NCBI GenBank assembly: GCA_024277955.1
Contig: JAJRUE010000036.1
Span: 1-6,200 of the forward strand
Source of the DNA: Alphaproteobacteria bacterium
GTDB taxonomy: Bacteria; Pseudomonadota; Alphaproteobacteria; Rhodobacterales; Rhodobacteraceae
Direction: 5' to 3'
Length of the DNA: 6,200 nucleotides
Part shown: positions 5,203-6,200 of the stretch, one piece after another
Layout: the number at the start of each line of letters is the position of its first letter
Position numbering within the stretch: position 1 is the first letter of the stretch
Translations under genes and position numbers: made by a program
The notes under the pieces: generated by a model
The model's input: only the letters and a program-made list of their open reading frames with translations
Databases searched by the model: none
What the model was told of the DNA's origin: nothing

Positions 5203-6200
5203 CAGCGGGCGTCCTTTTCCGGCGTTGGCTGGGCGGGGTCGGGCGCCGGGGCGGGCGTCTGGCCGAGCGCGGGGGGTTGTTCAGTGGCCTTGCCGGGGGG
5301 CGGATCAGGGGCGGGATCGGCGGCGGGCGTGTTGTCTGCCGCGGCCAGCTGCGCCGGGGCCGCCTGCGCTGCGACCGCGGCCCGGGCCTTGCCCGCAGAT
5401 GCCTTGCCGGACGGGTCCGCATAGCGGTCGTTCAGGCTCTGGATATGCAGGGCGACGGTTTCGCGGATCATCCGCAGACGCCTGGCGGCGCGCTTGCCCC
5501 AGCCGGCGGGTTCCTTGCGAAACACCGATTGCAGCGCGCCGGTGCTTTTCTCGAAGGCCCGGCGCAGGTTCAGTTCGACCTGGCCCCAGGCTTCGGGCAG
5601 GGACCTGGCGATGCGCCGGGCCACCAGCCCGCGCATCCAGAAATGGAAGGCCAGCGCCAGGACGATCGCGCCGACAACGCCCACGATGGCGTCCAGCCGG
5701 TTGTTCGAAATCCAGTCCACCGAAAAGATGTTGAGCGGCGCGGTCCAGCCGAAATAGACCATCACCCCGATCAGCGCCGCCAGAAAGGCCGCCAGCGCCA
5801 CGCCATCGCCGATCAGCACGCCGCGCCGCCAGCGGGCCTTGGCCGCGCGCAGTTGCGGCAGGATGTCGTGTTCCAGCTCGTTGGCCACGGTTTCGAGCAC
5901 GCTGACGATGCGGTAGTTGCGCTGCAGCTCGACCTCGTCCATGCGTTCGCGGATCCGGGCAAGGTCGTGGTCGCGCTTGGCGCGGAAGCGTTCGCGCAGG
6001 GCTTCGTCTTCGATCGGGCTGGCGGCGGCTTCGTTGTAGATAGTGAAGAACTGGCCCGCCGACAGCCCGGCTTGGGCGATGGCGCGCTGCCAGGCGGCGA
6101 CGATCTCTTCCGGGTTGTCTTCCTTGGCGGCGGTATCTATCTGGTTGAGAACATACAGGAATTTCGACGCATCCGTGCGTTTTACCGTGCGTGCCACCAG
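5202..6200 (-). CDS. Membrane-associated GTPase (dynamin-like or related), C-terminal part, gene runs off the right edge
   Basis: The frame is open to the window edge, so only the last 332 residues are seen (332 codons, numbered here from the codon at 6195-6197) and the true start lies outside. KFLYVLNQIDTAAKEDNPEE (12-31) has the form of a GTPase G4 element: a hydrophobic strand followed by NQID, a variant of N/TKxD, then a helix with AAWQRAI. The P-loop and other G motifs should lie upstream. A long charged helical region (60-125) is followed by two transmembrane segments (about 127-150 and 168-192) separated by an 18-residue loop, then an amphipathic helical part (193-260). A Pro/Ala-rich tail (265-331) is probably disordered. 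This layout suits a membrane-anchored GTPase of the dynamin-like kind, but without the G domain the family is inferred. The stop overlaps the start of the M41-like gene, which implies joint expression. Confidence 0.75.
   Translation of the reverse strand: MVARTVKRTDASKFLYVLNQIDTAAKEDNPEEIVAAWQRAIAQAGLSAGQFFTIYNEAAASPIEDEALRERFRAKRDHDLARIRERMDEVELQRNYRIVSVLETVANELEHDILPQLRAAKARWRRGVLIGDGVALAAFLAALIGVMVYFGWTAPLNIFSVDWISNNRLDAIVGVVGAIVLALAFHFWMRGLVARRIARSLPEAWGQVELNLRRAFEKSTGALQSVFRKEPAGWGKRAARRLRMIRETVALHIQSLNDRYADPSGKASAGKARAAVAAQAAPAQLAAADNTPAADPAPDPPPGKATEQPPALGQTPAPAPDPAQPTPEKDAR
5212..5216 (-). promoter_or_regulatory. Ribosome binding site of the M41-like gene inside the GTPase gene
   Basis: AAGGA, nine bases before the ATG at 5202 and within the last codons of the upstream gene. 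Together with the TGATG overlap it supports coupled translation. Confidence 0.5.

Overview
The window looks like a chromosomal segment of an alphaproteobacterium, most likely of the Rhodobacterales (Roseobacter/Paracoccus-like). The grounds are high G+C, an aa3-type oxidase subunit I that aligns without gaps over its catalytic part with the Rhodobacter/Paracoccus proteins, and a class I cytochrome c of the c2/c550 type beside it. No transposase, integrase, CRISPR array or rRNA was seen.

Left part (1-2969, all on the minus strand; transcription order lipB, c'-type cytochrome, cycA-like, ctaD). LipB starts lipoate assembly. A c'/c556-like monoheme cytochrome follows, then a periplasmic cytochrome c2/c550, then the first 322 residues of cytochrome c oxidase subunit I, which runs off the left edge. 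The soluble c-type cytochrome is the expected electron donor to this oxidase. The c'-like gene has a disturbed start: a well-placed ribosome binding site and TTG codon are out of frame with the protein because of a run of seven A.

Centre (2970-3660). A divergent intergenic region holds a candidate lipB promoter, an 18-bp palindrome, a GC hairpin and a good promoter for a tRNA-Leu(GAG) gene at 3252-3338 on the plus strand. Behind the tRNA is about 320 bp without a convincing gene. It becomes A/T-richer to the right and carries three TGACA direct repeats.

Right part (3661-6200). A plus-strand gene encodes a lysine-rich 303-residue protein with an N-terminal LysM domain, no signal peptide, and long helices around a hydrophobic middle. 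It converges on a minus-strand pair with a 1-nt stop/start overlap: the C-terminal part of a membrane GTPase (NQID motif, two transmembrane segments, Pro/Ala tail) and a small protein resembling the FtsH (M41) peptidase domain without an ATPase, in which the HEAGH zinc motif reads YEAGH. These three genes are the least ordinary content. The pair is probably one functional unit; a link to the LysM protein is only suggested by proximity.
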